Origin: Plasmodiophora brassicae
Taxonomy: Eukaryota > Endomyxa: Phytomyxea > Phytomyxea > Plasmodiophorida
Length of the DNA: 64,000 nt
NCBI GenBank assembly: GCA_036867785.1
Contig: CP145422.1
Span: 868,001 to 932,000 of the forward strand
Reading direction: 5' to 3'
Of this stretch, positions 1-10,800 are shown piece after piece. Within the stretch, counting starts at the first letter, position 1, and every line of letters starts with the position of its first letter. The position numbers and the translations under genes are program-made. The notes beneath the pieces were generated by a model, which had not been told where the DNA came from, did no database searches, and worked only from the letters and a program-made list of their open reading frames with translations.

Positions 1-81
1 GTTTCATACGCGAATTGTGGTTCCCTCGAGGAAAGAGAAGTGTACGCCACAGTACCTCGGGCGGACCACCTGTCAGCAGCG

Positions 82-830
82 TTAAGCTCGCCAAACTGTA
101 AACGACGATGGGAGCCGCTGACCTGCAAACGGCTTCGAGTAGATGCGATCGGTGCTGATGCGGGAGAACGCCGGTATTGCCCAGACGTTCTCAACGAGTT
201 CGTCGTTCTCCGAAAGCGTTGAATCGGTTGGAGACGGAACAGGTCCGACGAGCTCGCCGTTCTCCAACCGTGGCCTCTTGTGAGGCCCCCCTGACGACCC
301 ATCAGGCAATACTATACAGCGAACGAGGACCAGCAGACCTTGTAGACCATTATCACAAAACGGTCCATCGGTCATAACACCTTCGGATTCGTTGTCCATC
401 CCGACGTCCAGATCGTCGGAATCGGCGTCATCGACAGGCACGGGCGGATACACCGACGCATCGTTCGGGTCGACAAGCCCCATGCGCACCCCCTCTGCCC
501 ATCGCATCGCAATCAGTGCCCGGCGTCGATAACCCGCCCGATGACCTAGGCCTGGTACCGGATGGCGTGCCGAGACGCCGACGACGACGCGTACGTAGCC
601 CGACGAATACGATCCGCGAAAAATCGTGCACCTACGCACTTGTGCTGGCCGACCGGGATCGCAATCTCACGCAATCCGAACCCCCAAAGCAACAGCGTTG
701 GCAACGAACAACATGAACGCCGATACCAGCACCGCCTCCGGGAGACGCTGGTTCCGTAGGCGGCGCAAGCGCGCGCGCTGGATGTAAGGATTGTACTATG
801 GGCGAATTGCTGATGTGTCGGGTCCACTAC
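82..830 (-). CDS. Hypothetical gene, structure uncertain
   Basis: I do not recognise this gene. On the minus strand an open frame ends at 82 and contains an ATG at 483 (start MGLVDPNDAS), followed by an acidic stretch (DDADSDDLD) and a basic stretch (KRPRLENG) that could be a nuclear-localisation patch. Further upstream, around 640-720, another minus frame encodes a short hydrophobic segment (MLFVANAVALGVRIA) that could be a membrane-spanning exon joined by a short intron. Exon borders could not be settled. It lies downstream of the trehalose synthase gene on the same strand. Low confidence in the exact limits; the composition of the 82-483 part looks protein-coding. Confidence 0.3.
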
Positions 831-1167
831 CGCAGAATGGGGACGTGATCAGCGTCACACGGGGAGAACTGCAGCCGCGACCGCCCACGACACGCACGTT
901 CCTTCGTGCTGCTGCACTGCAACCCGAGGCACGGGATTTGGCCTGTTTTGCCGGGCAGACCGAGGCCGCCGCGTCTTCGGCAGGACCACCACCAGGTCGG
1001 TTTACCGATACGTTTCGATATGGATTGGGCGGGGGCTCTGGTCAGACGGGATGCGAGGGGGTGGGGGTGCGCGCGTGTGCATGACGCTGCCACACGTTCA
1101 GGTTTGCTTGGTCGCAGGGGGCAAATCGCATGTGGGGCGCGCCATGCATCACGCCCGACGGGGCGGC

Positions 1168-4100
1168 TTACGCCACCGACTTGGCGAGGTTGTCCAGGAG
1201 CGGCTCGACGTCCTCGGCGTTGATGTAGTGTGTCGCGGCGCCGGATTTCGGGCCGACGTTGACAGTGTAGATCTTGCAATCGACGGCGGGCTGGAACGAC
1301 AGGGAGCGCGGGCGGCGACGCAACGATTGCTTCGCGTCGTTGTCGTCTGGAGGCGCCAACGTATCCGGGGCCTTGCTCGTTGACTAAACACACTCTTTTA
1401 AGGCTCGGCGTGTCGTCCATCTGCTCGCGACACGTGTACCTCGGCCTCCTTGGGCGTAGCGCATGCGTTTCGCACGCGAGCCTCAGCGAACCCGTGGAAG
1501 ACGTCGTTGTCCCGGGTGAGGAAATCGCCCATGCAGAAGATCATGCCAACGTCGTTGTGCTCGGCCTGGATCTTGGACAGGATCTTGAACGCCATTGACC
1601 CTTTCGTGACCAGCGACGACCGCACTTGGATGATGTTCTGCAAGTTGATGATCTCGGTGGTCGTGTTCACCAATGGCCCCGCCGCCAGGTAATTCAGGCA
1701 TTCGCGGGCCTGCTTCTTGGCGTGCCTGGCAGGGGGTTTCAGCGACTTCGACGACGACCGAAACGTGCCACATCGTCGTACGCGTGATCCGAGACCGTAA
1801 AGTTCCACGACAGGTACGTCTCGGCCTTGTCCACGAAAGACAGTGGCGTTCGCTCAGCGAAATAGTCAAAGATCCGCTCGACCTCAGGGAACCACGAGAA
1901 ATCCGGCGTGTCCTAGGCAAGCGTTAGCCGTCGACAAGATCACGGCTGTCGTTGTCGACGCCTGTTACCTCAAGGGTCGACTCCCATTTGGCATCAGCGC
2001 CGCGCATGAGGAAGTACCCGTTCTCGGCGGCGATCCATGCGTTCTTCAGTTGGGACGTGCCCAGTACAGTCTTGCAGACGGCGCGCGACTTGGACGTCAG
2101 GATGACGACCGTCGTGCGCGGGTCGGACGCCAGCCGAGAGATGCACCGAATGACACGGTCCGTCAGGAACGGCGTCCGATTGAACCTCGCCTTGGAGTCG
2201 ATGGAGCGACGGTGGTTGTGGGTGGTCAGCGTCCCGACCAGCCCCGTAAAGATCACACGGTGCCCGCTAACAGGGTTCGTTAGCAACGATCGGGAACCTG
2301 ACGTTCATCGTGACCCACCTCGTGTTGGGGAACTCGCGAATAATCTGCCCGATTTCGAACAGCTGTGGCTTGGTCTTGATCGTCGGCGAGTTCACACGCT
2401 GTTGCTCGATGATCTCGATACGGTCGACGATGGCGGAGGCCCAGTGCTGGGCGGTGTGGTCCCTGATGAACTGCATGGCGTATCGCTGGAAGTCGGCCCG
2501 CTCGTCAGGGCTCAGCTCTAGGGCGTACTTGATGGCCTGGGCGGCGTCATCAAAGTCCCACGGGTTCATACGGATCGACCTGATATCGGGGATCAGACCC
2601 TGGAGGTGTTGACCGCGCTTGTGTTAAGTCGTATAGTACCCAGCGCCCAGCGACTCTGCCGAACCGGCGAACTCGCTGAGAACGAGGACGCCAGGGCCTT
2701 CCAGACGGTTCTGACAGGCGATGTACTCGAACGAGACGAGGTTCATGCCGTCACGAAGCGAGGAGATCAGGCAGACGTCCGCGATTGTGTACAACGCGCA
2801 CATCTACATCAGTGTGAGGGCCGTTGCTGAATGCACTGCTTCGACAGAAGTACCTTATCGAAAGGGATCGACTGATCGAGGTAGTAGATCGGGACGTAGG
2901 TCAGCGATCCGAACCGGCCGTTGACACGTCCGACCAGCTCGTGCGTTTGGCGAGCGAGATGCTGGTACTCGGCGACGTCGCTGCGAGACGGGACGGCCAC
3001 CTGGACGAGGACCGCCTTGCCGATCCATTCCGGGTTGCTGACGAAGAACCGCTCCAGGGCGTAGATCTTATGCGGAATGCCCTTGATGTAGTCGAGGCGG
3101 TCGATGCCGACGATGATCTTACATCCTCGGAACTGCTCGCGAAGCTGTTTGACGAACTCCTTCGTCGTTGGCCGCTGCAGTGCCTCCGCGAACCGCTCCG
3201 GTTCGATCCCGATCGGGAACGCTTCCACCTGCGTCAGGAAATCCGAGGTGACGTGCACGCCCAGATGCGAATTGCTCAGACCCAGCACCCTGGTGCAAGT
3301 TGCCTTGAAGTGCCTGTGCCCACAACGGTTAGCGTCGGTTCAGTCGATGTGGAATGCGCGTACCGTTTGTACTCGTAGATGTGGAAGCCGATCAGGTCGC
3401 TGGCGAGGACGCCATGGAGGATTTCTTCGCGTTGTGGAAGCATGCGGAAGATCTCGGCCGCCGGGAATGGAATGTGCAGGAAGAATGCAATCAGCATGTC
3501 GGGCAACGCGTTGCGGAGCATCGACGGGACGAGCATCAGGTGGTAGTCGTGGACCCAAACGATGTCACCTGGTCGATAGATCTACCGGCACCTGGTAAGA
3601 ACAGATGCAACCCCAGATCATTCGGGAAGAGGCACCTTTAGAATTGCGTCCGCGAACAACCTGTTGGCTTGTTCGTAGGCGGCGAACATCTGGGAGCACT
3701 TGTCGAGGTCGGCAATGGGAACGCCGTGGTAATGGAATAGGGGCCACAGGACGTTGTTGGAGTACCCGGAGTAGTACAGGTCGATGAGCGCCTTGGACAG
3801 GTAGACGGGTTCACAGTTCTGCCCGCGAATCTGGTCTGTCACCGCATCACGGTCGCCGTCAGCGACGTCGGCGCCAGGCCACCCGATCCAGGTCATGGAG
3901 AACCCTTTGACGCCGAGCAGAGCGGACACCAGGCCACCCGAGCTTTTCTTGAACGTAAACCCGCCCGGCGCGTCCGGCGATGGCGTCAGCGAAATCGGCA
4001 AGCGGTTGGCGATCACGAGAAGGCGCCGGGATTCGCCGGGTTCTGGCCCGAGCGGAACCTGGCGACCGGTTCAGCAAAGGGACCGCGCGCACCGTTCGTG

Positions 4101-4230
4101 AGGCATCCCGTACCTCCATGCTTGGAATCGAATCCGACGCCATGTCGTCGACGTTGGCATCCGCCAGCTGCCTGCAGAGGCGTTCCGTCGCCGTCGGCTC
4201 AAGGCCCATACCATCCATTGCCTTCGCCAT
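1168..4230 (-). CDS. Trehalose-6-phosphate synthase with degenerate phosphatase domain (class II TPS)
   Basis: Multi-exon gene. The start is ATG 4230; the first exon runs 4230-4114, then intron 4113-4059, exon 4058-3636, intron 3635-3582, and further exons to the stop at 1168. The GT20 glycosyltransferase domain is clear: VIANRLPIS near the start, [11 protein letters not shown] across the exon 2/3 join, and [12 protein letters not shown] near 3100. This domain in the family transfers glucose from UDP-glucose to glucose-6-phosphate in the cytosol. It is followed by a HAD trehalose-phosphatase-like domain (about 2290-1170). There the nucleophile motif, normally DxDGT, reads TGLVGTL, and the later GDD motif reads GDF. 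Both catalytic aspartates are missing, so this half is probably non-catalytic and regulatory, as in plant class II TPS proteins. The remaining exon joins were inferred from family homology. Confidence 0.9.
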
Positions 4231-5010
4231 CGTGTGGGATCGCTTACTTGCTAAATGACGACCGTACTATTTCGAATGCGAACTAGAGAAGCGCTTAATC
4301 GACGGGGTTCGCCGAACGCTCCACCGCAGCCGCGTATGCACGCGGTCACACAGCATGGATTAGGGGCGCGAGCCTCCTGCCTCCACGATCACTTGGTCTT
4401 CTCAGCCGTACGCCGTACTTCGTAGTCTACGACGGGCAGCCTACGTCCAGCGACAGCGCTGCGAAGGTACAAGAAGTTTCCAAAGGACGCGATTAGAGGC
4501 GTACCAAATCAACAGTAAGGTAGCAGCTGACGTGGGTGGGTGTCTTCTGCGAACGCCGGTCTGCATGCCAATGCACAAGAGGAACTATACTGCGAGGACC
4601 TTGGGGAATCTCAGGTCTCCGGACGCACGCCAGCAGCTGGGATTTGAGAGCAGGCGGTCCTGCGAGATGGTCCGCACGTCGATGCACAATCCTGTACGAC
4701 TATGCAGTAACCCCTACTACCTGGTTGTTCTGCCACGATCCGCCACGAGATATACACACTTTCTAGAGGCGGTCACCGTCAGAATAAGTACTGAGCACGG
4801 CCAACTTGTTCAGCTGGCGTCCGCAATTCACGAAGACGACTTGTTTCGGCCAGTAAGCTGCGTATAAAAGGTAATCGGAAAAACCGAATGGTTCTTCTGG
4901 AATAATGGAGACTTGCCACTGGGCACGTATATGACTGGAATCGATCTGTTGGTACGCGGGTGCTTGGTTGGCGACGAGTCACAAATGTCGTCGCGGAGGC
5001 ACGCCGATCA
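4231..5010. other. Intergenic, divergent promoter region TPS / USP
   Basis: This 780-nt stretch separates the starts of the minus-strand trehalose synthase and the plus-strand ubiquitin protease, so both promoters should lie here. Short open frames occur on both strands but none has recognisable content. A TATAAAA-like stretch at about 4863-4869 lies some 145 nt upstream of the protease ATG. Confidence 0.4.
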
Positions 5011-6644
5011 ATGAATGGGAGGTATGGCCTCCCCTCTGTGCGATCGTCGCCCTCGAAGGCGTCGACGTCGACAACCAGATCGGGCTTGACATCCAGCAAG
5101 GTCCGATCATCAGCGCTGTCCTCTTTACCCTCGTCGTCACCTGTCACTCGTAACGCTGCTGAGCCACGGGCGCTTCCGCGACTCGAAATACCACCATTGC
5201 CTCTTTCGCCACGAAGCCGCCCGTCTCTTGCAAAAGACATCGATTCCTCCCTCAGGCGACTGTCCCTGACGAAACTCGATGACCGCTCCGTGCTCAATCG
5301 CTCATTCGGGTCACTATCGCCTCTGAAGCGTCCTGACAAGACCATCAGCACGCCCGACCTCGTCAAACCAGAACAGGCACCCACACCATTGCAGGCTAAG
5401 CCGGTGGCTCAACCGGATGTGCGCTTCCGATGTCTGGTTGGCCTTGTCAACATGGGCAACACGTGCTTCATGGCGTCACAACTCCAGGTATGAACCCAGG
5501 GTGGGTGCTGGGGCGCGCCTTGATTCGCGAACGGTAGGCGCTTGGGTGCATATCCGAAATTGTCGACTACTTCGCATCGCGACGGTTTGAGAGCGACATT
5601 AACCCGCGTTCCCCGTCCCGGGGCACGCTAGTCGACGCATTCGGATCGCTAATGACCAGGTTCCGCGATGGGCCTGATGGCGCTGTTGTTCGACCGACCG
5701 ATGTCAAGGACGCCATCGGCACCATCTGCACGCGCTTCCGAGGTACAACAACCGAAGAGCAACGCTTACAACAGTGCCCTGACGTGCTGGCAGGGTATGC
5801 CCAGCAGGATAGCCAGGAATTCCTTCGTACACTACTGTCAGGAATGGTCAGAAGCGCGTATTGGGTGGCGGTTGACATGCTCTAAACGTTGTTTATGCAG
5901 CATGACGACCTAAATCGGATCCGGACGAAGCCAGCGTACACTGAGATCACCGAATTGCCGAACGACAGTGATGACGACCTGGCGATGCGTTGGTGGCAGA
6001 ACTATACCGATCGCAACCTAAGCTTCCTGTCGACCTTGTTCTGTGGACAGCTGAAGAGCAGCGTCGTCTGCGGGTCCTGCTCCTACGTCTCAAGGACATT
6101 CGACCCGTTCTGGGACCTATCTTTGCAGATTAAGCGCACTGCAACGCGATCGTGCACGCTTCTGGTGCGAGACTAGAGCCATGTGTAATTTGTCATCCAT
6201 GGTTCTCATCGCCTCGATGTGCAGGACTGTTTCACAGTGTTTACGAAAGATGAGGTGTTCTCCGGGTACTACTGCTCGAAGTGCAAGAAGCACGTCGACG
6301 CGCGGCGCCGGCTGTCGCTCCACCGCCTACCAACCGTCCTGGTCATCCACCTGAAACGATTCGAATATTCGTCATCCTTCCCCACAAAGCTCAACGATAT
6401 CGTCGATTTCCCGTTGCAGGACCTGAGCCTGGAATCGTTCTACTCTGGATCAGGCGCCCCAGCCGTCTACGACCTGGTCGCCGTCAGCAACCATTACGGG
6501 AACATCTCCGGCGGGCACTACACCGCATTCGGCAAGGTCGCACCCAACGCCTGGGCCGAATTCAACGACAGCCGCGCCTCCACCATCACCCTGTCTTCGG
6601 TGAAATCGCCGGCCGCATACGTCCTGTTCTTTAAACGAAGATAG
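5011..6644 (+). CDS. Ubiquitin-specific protease (USP/UBP, peptidase C19)
   Basis: Deubiquitinase of 489 residues in four exons: 5011-5487, 5538-5846, 5901-6164 and 6225-6644. The three introns are 50, 54 and 60 nt, all GT-AG. All family landmarks are present: the Cys box GLVNMGNTCFMAS with catalytic Cys152, QQDSQEFL, a zinc-ribbon pair (CGSC and CSKCK), VIHLKRF, and the His box SGGHYTAF with His448 followed by FNDS. The C-terminus AYVLFFKRR matches the usual USP end. About 140 residues before the Cys box are Ser/Pro/Arg-rich and look disordered. The ATG at 5011 is the first in-frame ATG; no in-frame ATG lies closer upstream. The family hydrolyses ubiquitin-protein bonds; the substrate cannot be told from sequence. 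Confidence 0.95.
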
Positions 6645-6941
6645 GCAATAGTAGACATCGGATTCCTGACATCGCGTTTTACATTGAAATAACGGAATTA
6701 GACAGGGTGGACCTCTGCGACTTCGACCAACGCAATCGTCGTCTGCGTTGCTCGAGGACACTTAAGTAGTCGACGGGTGCGTGCTTCAGCTGGCACCCAA
6801 CGGTTCGACTCGTGACGCAGTGCCTGACGCATTAGGCATTGAACGACCATCAACCGCAACGACGCGTTGCGCATCGTGGCAGTGACGAGTGTCGCAGCGG
6901 TGGCGTACACGCATTTAACTGCGCGGGGCCGGCGGTCGTCG

Positions 6942-7364
6942 ATGGCGGCAAAGTTCACGAAGACGGTGCTGGAGGCAGGGTCTGGGCCCCTGCCGCAGGC
7001 GAAGCAATTTGTGACGGTCGCTGCTGACCTGTACCTGGCGGAGGGGAACGTCGGCATCTGGAGCACGCACAAGCCGTCCGGGTTCCTGTTCCCTGCCAAC
7101 AAGCCGAACCCCTTCACGTACCAGGCTGGCGTCGGCAGCGTTGTACCAGGGTATGGGGTACCTCTCGTGGATGGACACGACATTGTGTAATGAGTCTATT
7201 GTGGAGACAGCTGGGAAGAAGGCGTGGCGTCCATGCAGGTTGGGGAGAAGGCGCGCTTGCAGATTCCATGGCAATACGCTTACGGCGCTAGTGGCAACCC
7301 TGGGTTCAAGATCCCTCCCAAGGCCGACTTGATCTTTGAAATCACTGTCCTCAGTGTCAAGTGA
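6942..7364 (+). CDS. FKBP-type peptidyl-prolyl isomerase
   Basis: Single-domain protein of 120 residues in two exons, 6942-7150 and 7211-7364, separated by a 60-nt intron. Joining them restores the FKBP core GSVVPGWEEGVASM, then GEKARLQIPWQYAYG and the C-terminal strand DLIFEITVLSVK. The family catalyses proline cis-trans isomerisation and binds FK506/rapamycin. No signal peptide is visible, so a cytosolic enzyme is likely. The N-terminal half deviates from FKBP12 (the usual VHYTG strand reads VTVAADLYLAEG), so it is a divergent member. Start chosen at ATG 6942, which gives the normal FKBP12-like length. Confidence 0.9.
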
Positions 7365-7916
7365 CTCCTTATCGGCAATACAACATGTTGCTAGACGTTC
7401 CATGTCCTTTGAGACGAGTCCTATCCGGCCAGGTGCTGCTGCAGGAAGCCATGTCAGGGGAGCGCTCAGCTTCAGTCTCAAACGCCATCGATTACCAATG
7501 GATCGAACGCCAATAATCGGCTCGTGACGACGGTAACGATTCTGTCTGGGTATTACCATGGAAGCCATGGCGGCAGTAGAAGTTCGAAACGGGCCGACAA
7601 GCTAGCTAGTCGCTATGTGGCCCGAGAACATCAGGGGCGGCCAGGCTCGCTGTCTACCTTTGGTGTCATCGGGCGCAAACCAGGATGAACATCGCACCGT
7701 CATCTTGGTCAGGGTCCTCATATCACCCATCGGTTTCGCTGGTAATAAATTTCAACCGGCTGCACGGTGGCCACGCTCGAAGTTAGAGCATCTCCATCGA
7801 TGAGCCGTTTTCGGTACTTCATCGTTATCGTCTTATCTGACGATCCCGCACGCAGACAGTCACACCAACCGGACAAAGAATCTTTATCGTTACGTACTTT
7901 CACGTCCCACACAGAT

Positions 7917-8267
7917 CTAATTCAAATCTGTGACGAATCTGCTGTCTATTGATCGGACGAGACGATGATGGGGCTCGTCGAGGCAAGCGTTGTTGACGGT
8001 TTTCCTAGTTCTGCTCCCCGATTCCTCTGGGCCTGGCGACGTACATCCTCCTCCGGCCGCGGCATCTGCCGTGTCAACACCCGTTCGACGTGGCAAAAGG
8101 GTGAGGACCTTTGCCTTTGGCCGCTCGTTGAGCATTTGACCGCTGAGCAACAAGCCGGCCGTTACGATTTCAGCAATATCGCCATCACTGCTAGATGAGG
8201 ACGAGCCCTCCGACTCCTCGACGTCCGCTTGTCGCCTCCAGACGCCATCTCTATCGTTGCGCTCCAT
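7917..8267 (-). CDS. Small acidic serine-rich hypothetical protein
   Basis: Open frame of 116 residues from ATG 8267 to a stop at 7917. The N-terminal third has a run of serines and acidic residues (EESEGSSSSSSDGD) that would be a typical casein-kinase target; the rest is basic. I do not recognise the family. It lies between FKBP and the fold-back repeat, with no operon-like context. It may be one exon of a larger gene or spurious. Confidence 0.35.
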   Translation of the reverse strand: MERNDRDGVWRRQADVEESEGSSSSSSDGDIAEIVTAGLLLSGQMLNERPKAKVLTLLPRRTGVDTADAAAGGGCTSPGPEESGSRTRKTVNNACLDEPHHRLVRSIDSRFVTDLN

Positions 8268-8486
8268 CTGACGACTGACGGCGCCCTTTTCCCGCGGTGG
8301 TGTCAGACCCCAAAATTATTTACTTTCCCAATCGTCGCATACAGATGTGACGATACCGAGAACGCTGCGCTGTGGAGATGCTCTTAGACACTTGATGTCA
8401 TGCGCCGACTCCCGGGAAAACACCCGACTCGGATAACCAAGTCGGTCTCTTGACCGACTCGAAATAGCAAGTCGGCCTTCGAGGAA

Positions 8487-8890
8487 GGTCGGCTGCAGCC
8501 GACATGGATGCCGCCGGTGTGTCTGAAGCCACCCAGAATCATCGGGGAAACTGGGTAACCTGACACCAAACAGGAACATTACCGCAAAGCCTACTGTCCG
8601 GAGATGGACTACCAGTACCAGGCCCGCTGTGCCCTTGCCGGGCATGGAGTCCCGAAGCCAGGTGACACACGCATCGTGCAGTTCCGCCTCGAGTTCACGA
8701 TGCGTGTGTCACCTGGCTTCGGGACTCCGTGCCCGGCAGGGCACAGCTGGCCTGGTACTGGTAGTCCATCTCCGGACAGTAGTCTTTGAGGTAATGTTTA
8801 TGTTTGGTGTCAGGTTCCGACCAGTTTCCCCGTTGATTCTGGGTGGCTTCAGACACATCGGCGGCATCCAGGTCGGCGACAGCCGGCTTC
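8487..8890. repeat. Fold-back (long inverted repeat) element
   Basis: Two arms of about 190 nt, 8487-8678 and 8696-8890, are imperfect reverse complements around a 17-nt loop at 8679-8695. Near the loop the arms are almost perfect (GACACACGCATCGTG against CACGATGCGTGTGTC). Outer parts, such as GGTGTGTCTGAAGCCACC against its complement near 8845, carry scattered mismatches. No target-site duplication could be settled. A single-arm relative lies at 24561-24775, so this is a dispersed family. It was probably mobilised as a fold-back or MITE-like unit. Confidence 0.85.
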
Positions 8891-9251
8891 ATTGTGAGGT
8901 GCGACTTCCGGTTGTCTGACGTGGTAACCCGTCGAGATGGTCGCCGACTTCGGGCGCCATGACTCCAACCTTCTTCAGCAGACCCGTTACATATTCCGGT
9001 CACGAGTTTGAAGAAAGGCAGTGTAGAGCTGCGATCTATTTATAGAATAGCGTATCGTTCCCATCAACGTGCTTCCGCCTGCCTGTCCTGGGTGATATTT
9101 TGGAAACTGCGCGCACGGATTTAGCGCGATGACGTGGCAATGGTGACGTCGTCGTGGAGACGGGATCGTCGAAAACCTAATTCTGTTACGGTGTCATTGG
9201 CTCATTGCGCACCGTGAAGAGTCTGCAGACACGGGACAACATAGCTGACCC

Positions 9252-9560
9252 ATTCCGATCCAGGGCGCGCTTCATGATGGCCTTTAAGTCACCCTCGCGG
9301 TTGGCCTTGTCGTCCTTGACTCACTGCCGCACATGGTCCCGTAATGGCCACGTCTGGAGTGTATCCACCAACAATCGACCCAGTGTTCGACGCCCACCGG
9401 TCGTGTCGCGTAGATGAAGCCATCCGCATTTCCACTGGATCTCCGTCATGCGATCCAAAATGGACTGCACCTGATCCTTCAGCGTAGGGAGGCTTACGTC
9501 CATCGACAACTCCTTGGCAATCTTCGCTTCGATGTCCTGCGTCGTGAGCCCATGGCTGGC
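9252..9560 (-). pseudogene. Inverted partial copy of the gag-like gene
   Basis: On the minus strand this segment encodes the same protein stretch as the gag-like gene downstream (IAKELSMDVSLPTLKDQVQS and LRDTTGGRR.LGRLLVDTLQ), with several substitutions and a stop. It forms a roughly 300-bp inverted repeat with 9960-10263. Only the C-terminal half of the gene is represented. Confidence 0.75.
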
Positions 9561-9660
9561 CGGACTCTTGATCTGGCAACCTGGCATTACGTCCCGCCCT
9601 ACGTCTACGGTATCACGTTTACTAGCGGTGGATCGTCGCATCTGTCTTCGCCCGGTCATG

Positions 9661-10263
9661 GCATCAGAGTCGCAAGGCGCGAACGTCGGCAACGTCAAGA
9701 GCTCGTTCGACATCAGCATTCTCCCGCGCAAGACGAAGCTGGATGCTACGTCGATCTTGAAGTTGAAGGAGCGGTATGACCGGTACTGCCTTGTGGTGAA
9801 TGATCGCGAAGGACAACGATCTGAGCAGCTAGGATCAATCCGCAAGCAGTCCGCTTTTGCTTCACGACGCCACAGCTGACGCCCGTTGCCCTCAATCACC
9901 TCTTCCTTCGCAGTGTCGACATGGTGACTGATGAGGAGCTTGAAGGGTGAATCGCTGGCCAGATCAACGCAGGACATCGAAGTCAAAATTGCCAAGGAGT
10001 TGTCGATGGACGTAAGCCTCCCTACGCTGAAGGATCAGGTGCAATCCATTCCGAATTGGATGAAGGAGATCCAGTGGAAACGTGGATGGCTTCATCTACG
10101 CGATACGACCGGTGGACGTCGAGCACTGGGTCGATTGTTGGTCGATACACTCCAGCCGTGGCCATTACGGGACCATGTGCGGCAGTGGGTCAAGGACGAC
10201 AAGGTCAAACGCGAGGGTGACTTAAAGGCCATCATGAAGCACGCCCTGGAATGGGTCAGATAG
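9661..10263 (+). pseudogene. Retroelement gag-like gene, frameshifted
   Basis: Reading begins around ATG 9661 (MASESQGANVGNV), runs to a stop near 9877, then continues after a frame change through VALNHLFLRSVDMVTDEELE. It then runs into a clean frame that ends at 10263 (last residues KHALEWVR). Together the pieces give about 200 residues: a small, helical, Lys/Arg/Leu-rich protein with a WL-LRD-GRR-LVDTL region. I infer retrotransposon gag from composition, length and repeat context; no reverse transcriptase is adjacent. No protein family could be named with certainty. Confidence 0.45.
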
Positions 10264-10339
10264 CACATTCCCCAGATGCATAATTTTGCAAGCCTCACGT
10301 CAACAGGGCTTAGGCCAGCCGAGCATACTCTTCTCGCGA

Positions 10340-10800
10340 TGTGGATTCTGCGGGATTCGTCAGATTACCTGTCAGGTGAAGTCATTGCCTGCACCAGCTA
10401 TCCAACAACGCATGACGTTCGGTCTTTCGGTCAACGGTGACCTTCTGGATTCGCCTACTGATCTTCTTCGACGCATCGTAACACATGGTTTCAATGTCAC
10501 ATGCGAAGAAATCTCGGCGTAGAACAGGTCGCGCGCCTTGGAAGTACTGTGAAACCTCGCTTAACGACTTCAGGGAGTCCTTGCTGAGGAGATACTCGAC
10601 GAATCCTCCAGTCAGGTTTTCATCAAATTAAAGACATCCTGGCCGGCACCGTCGGTGATGCAGTGTCGCAGTCCATCCTCGTCGCAAAACGCGACCCGGC
10701 CTGCAGGTACCTTCGCAGGTACTCCCATAAGTACTTCATCCCCAGTTCTTCTTGCCTTTGGGACGCTGATCGACATACGCGTCCCGGTGAACGCATTGAC
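10340..10800 (-). pseudogene. Decayed coding fragment, unknown element
   Basis: Reading the minus strand from 10800 gives about 70 codons without a stop (RMSISVPKARRTGDEV and CDEDGLRHCITDG), then one stop/frame change near 10620. A second stretch follows (GFVEYLLSKDSLKSL and FFACDIETMCYDASK). The consistent protein-like composition across the frame change suggests a dead gene. The DIET motif resembles the first exonuclease motif of family B DNA polymerases and related nucleases, but this is only a short match. It adjoins the gag-like unit and may belong to the same mobile element. Confidence 0.35.

Noticed and set aside
827-1420. Minus-strand frame of 197 codons
   Set aside because: Overlaps the last trehalose synthase exons in another phase and is Arg/Pro-rich with no motif.
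4532-4867. Plus-strand frame of 111 codons in the TPS/USP gap
   Set aside because: No recognisable features, and a competing minus frame lies in the same place; more likely promoter sequence.
4779-5384. Minus-strand frame of 201 codons
   Set aside because: Antisense of the disordered N-terminus of the ubiquitin protease.
6780-6840. Possible tRNA around CGGTTCGACTCG
   Set aside because: The T-arm stem does not pair and no acceptor or anticodon stem can be formed.
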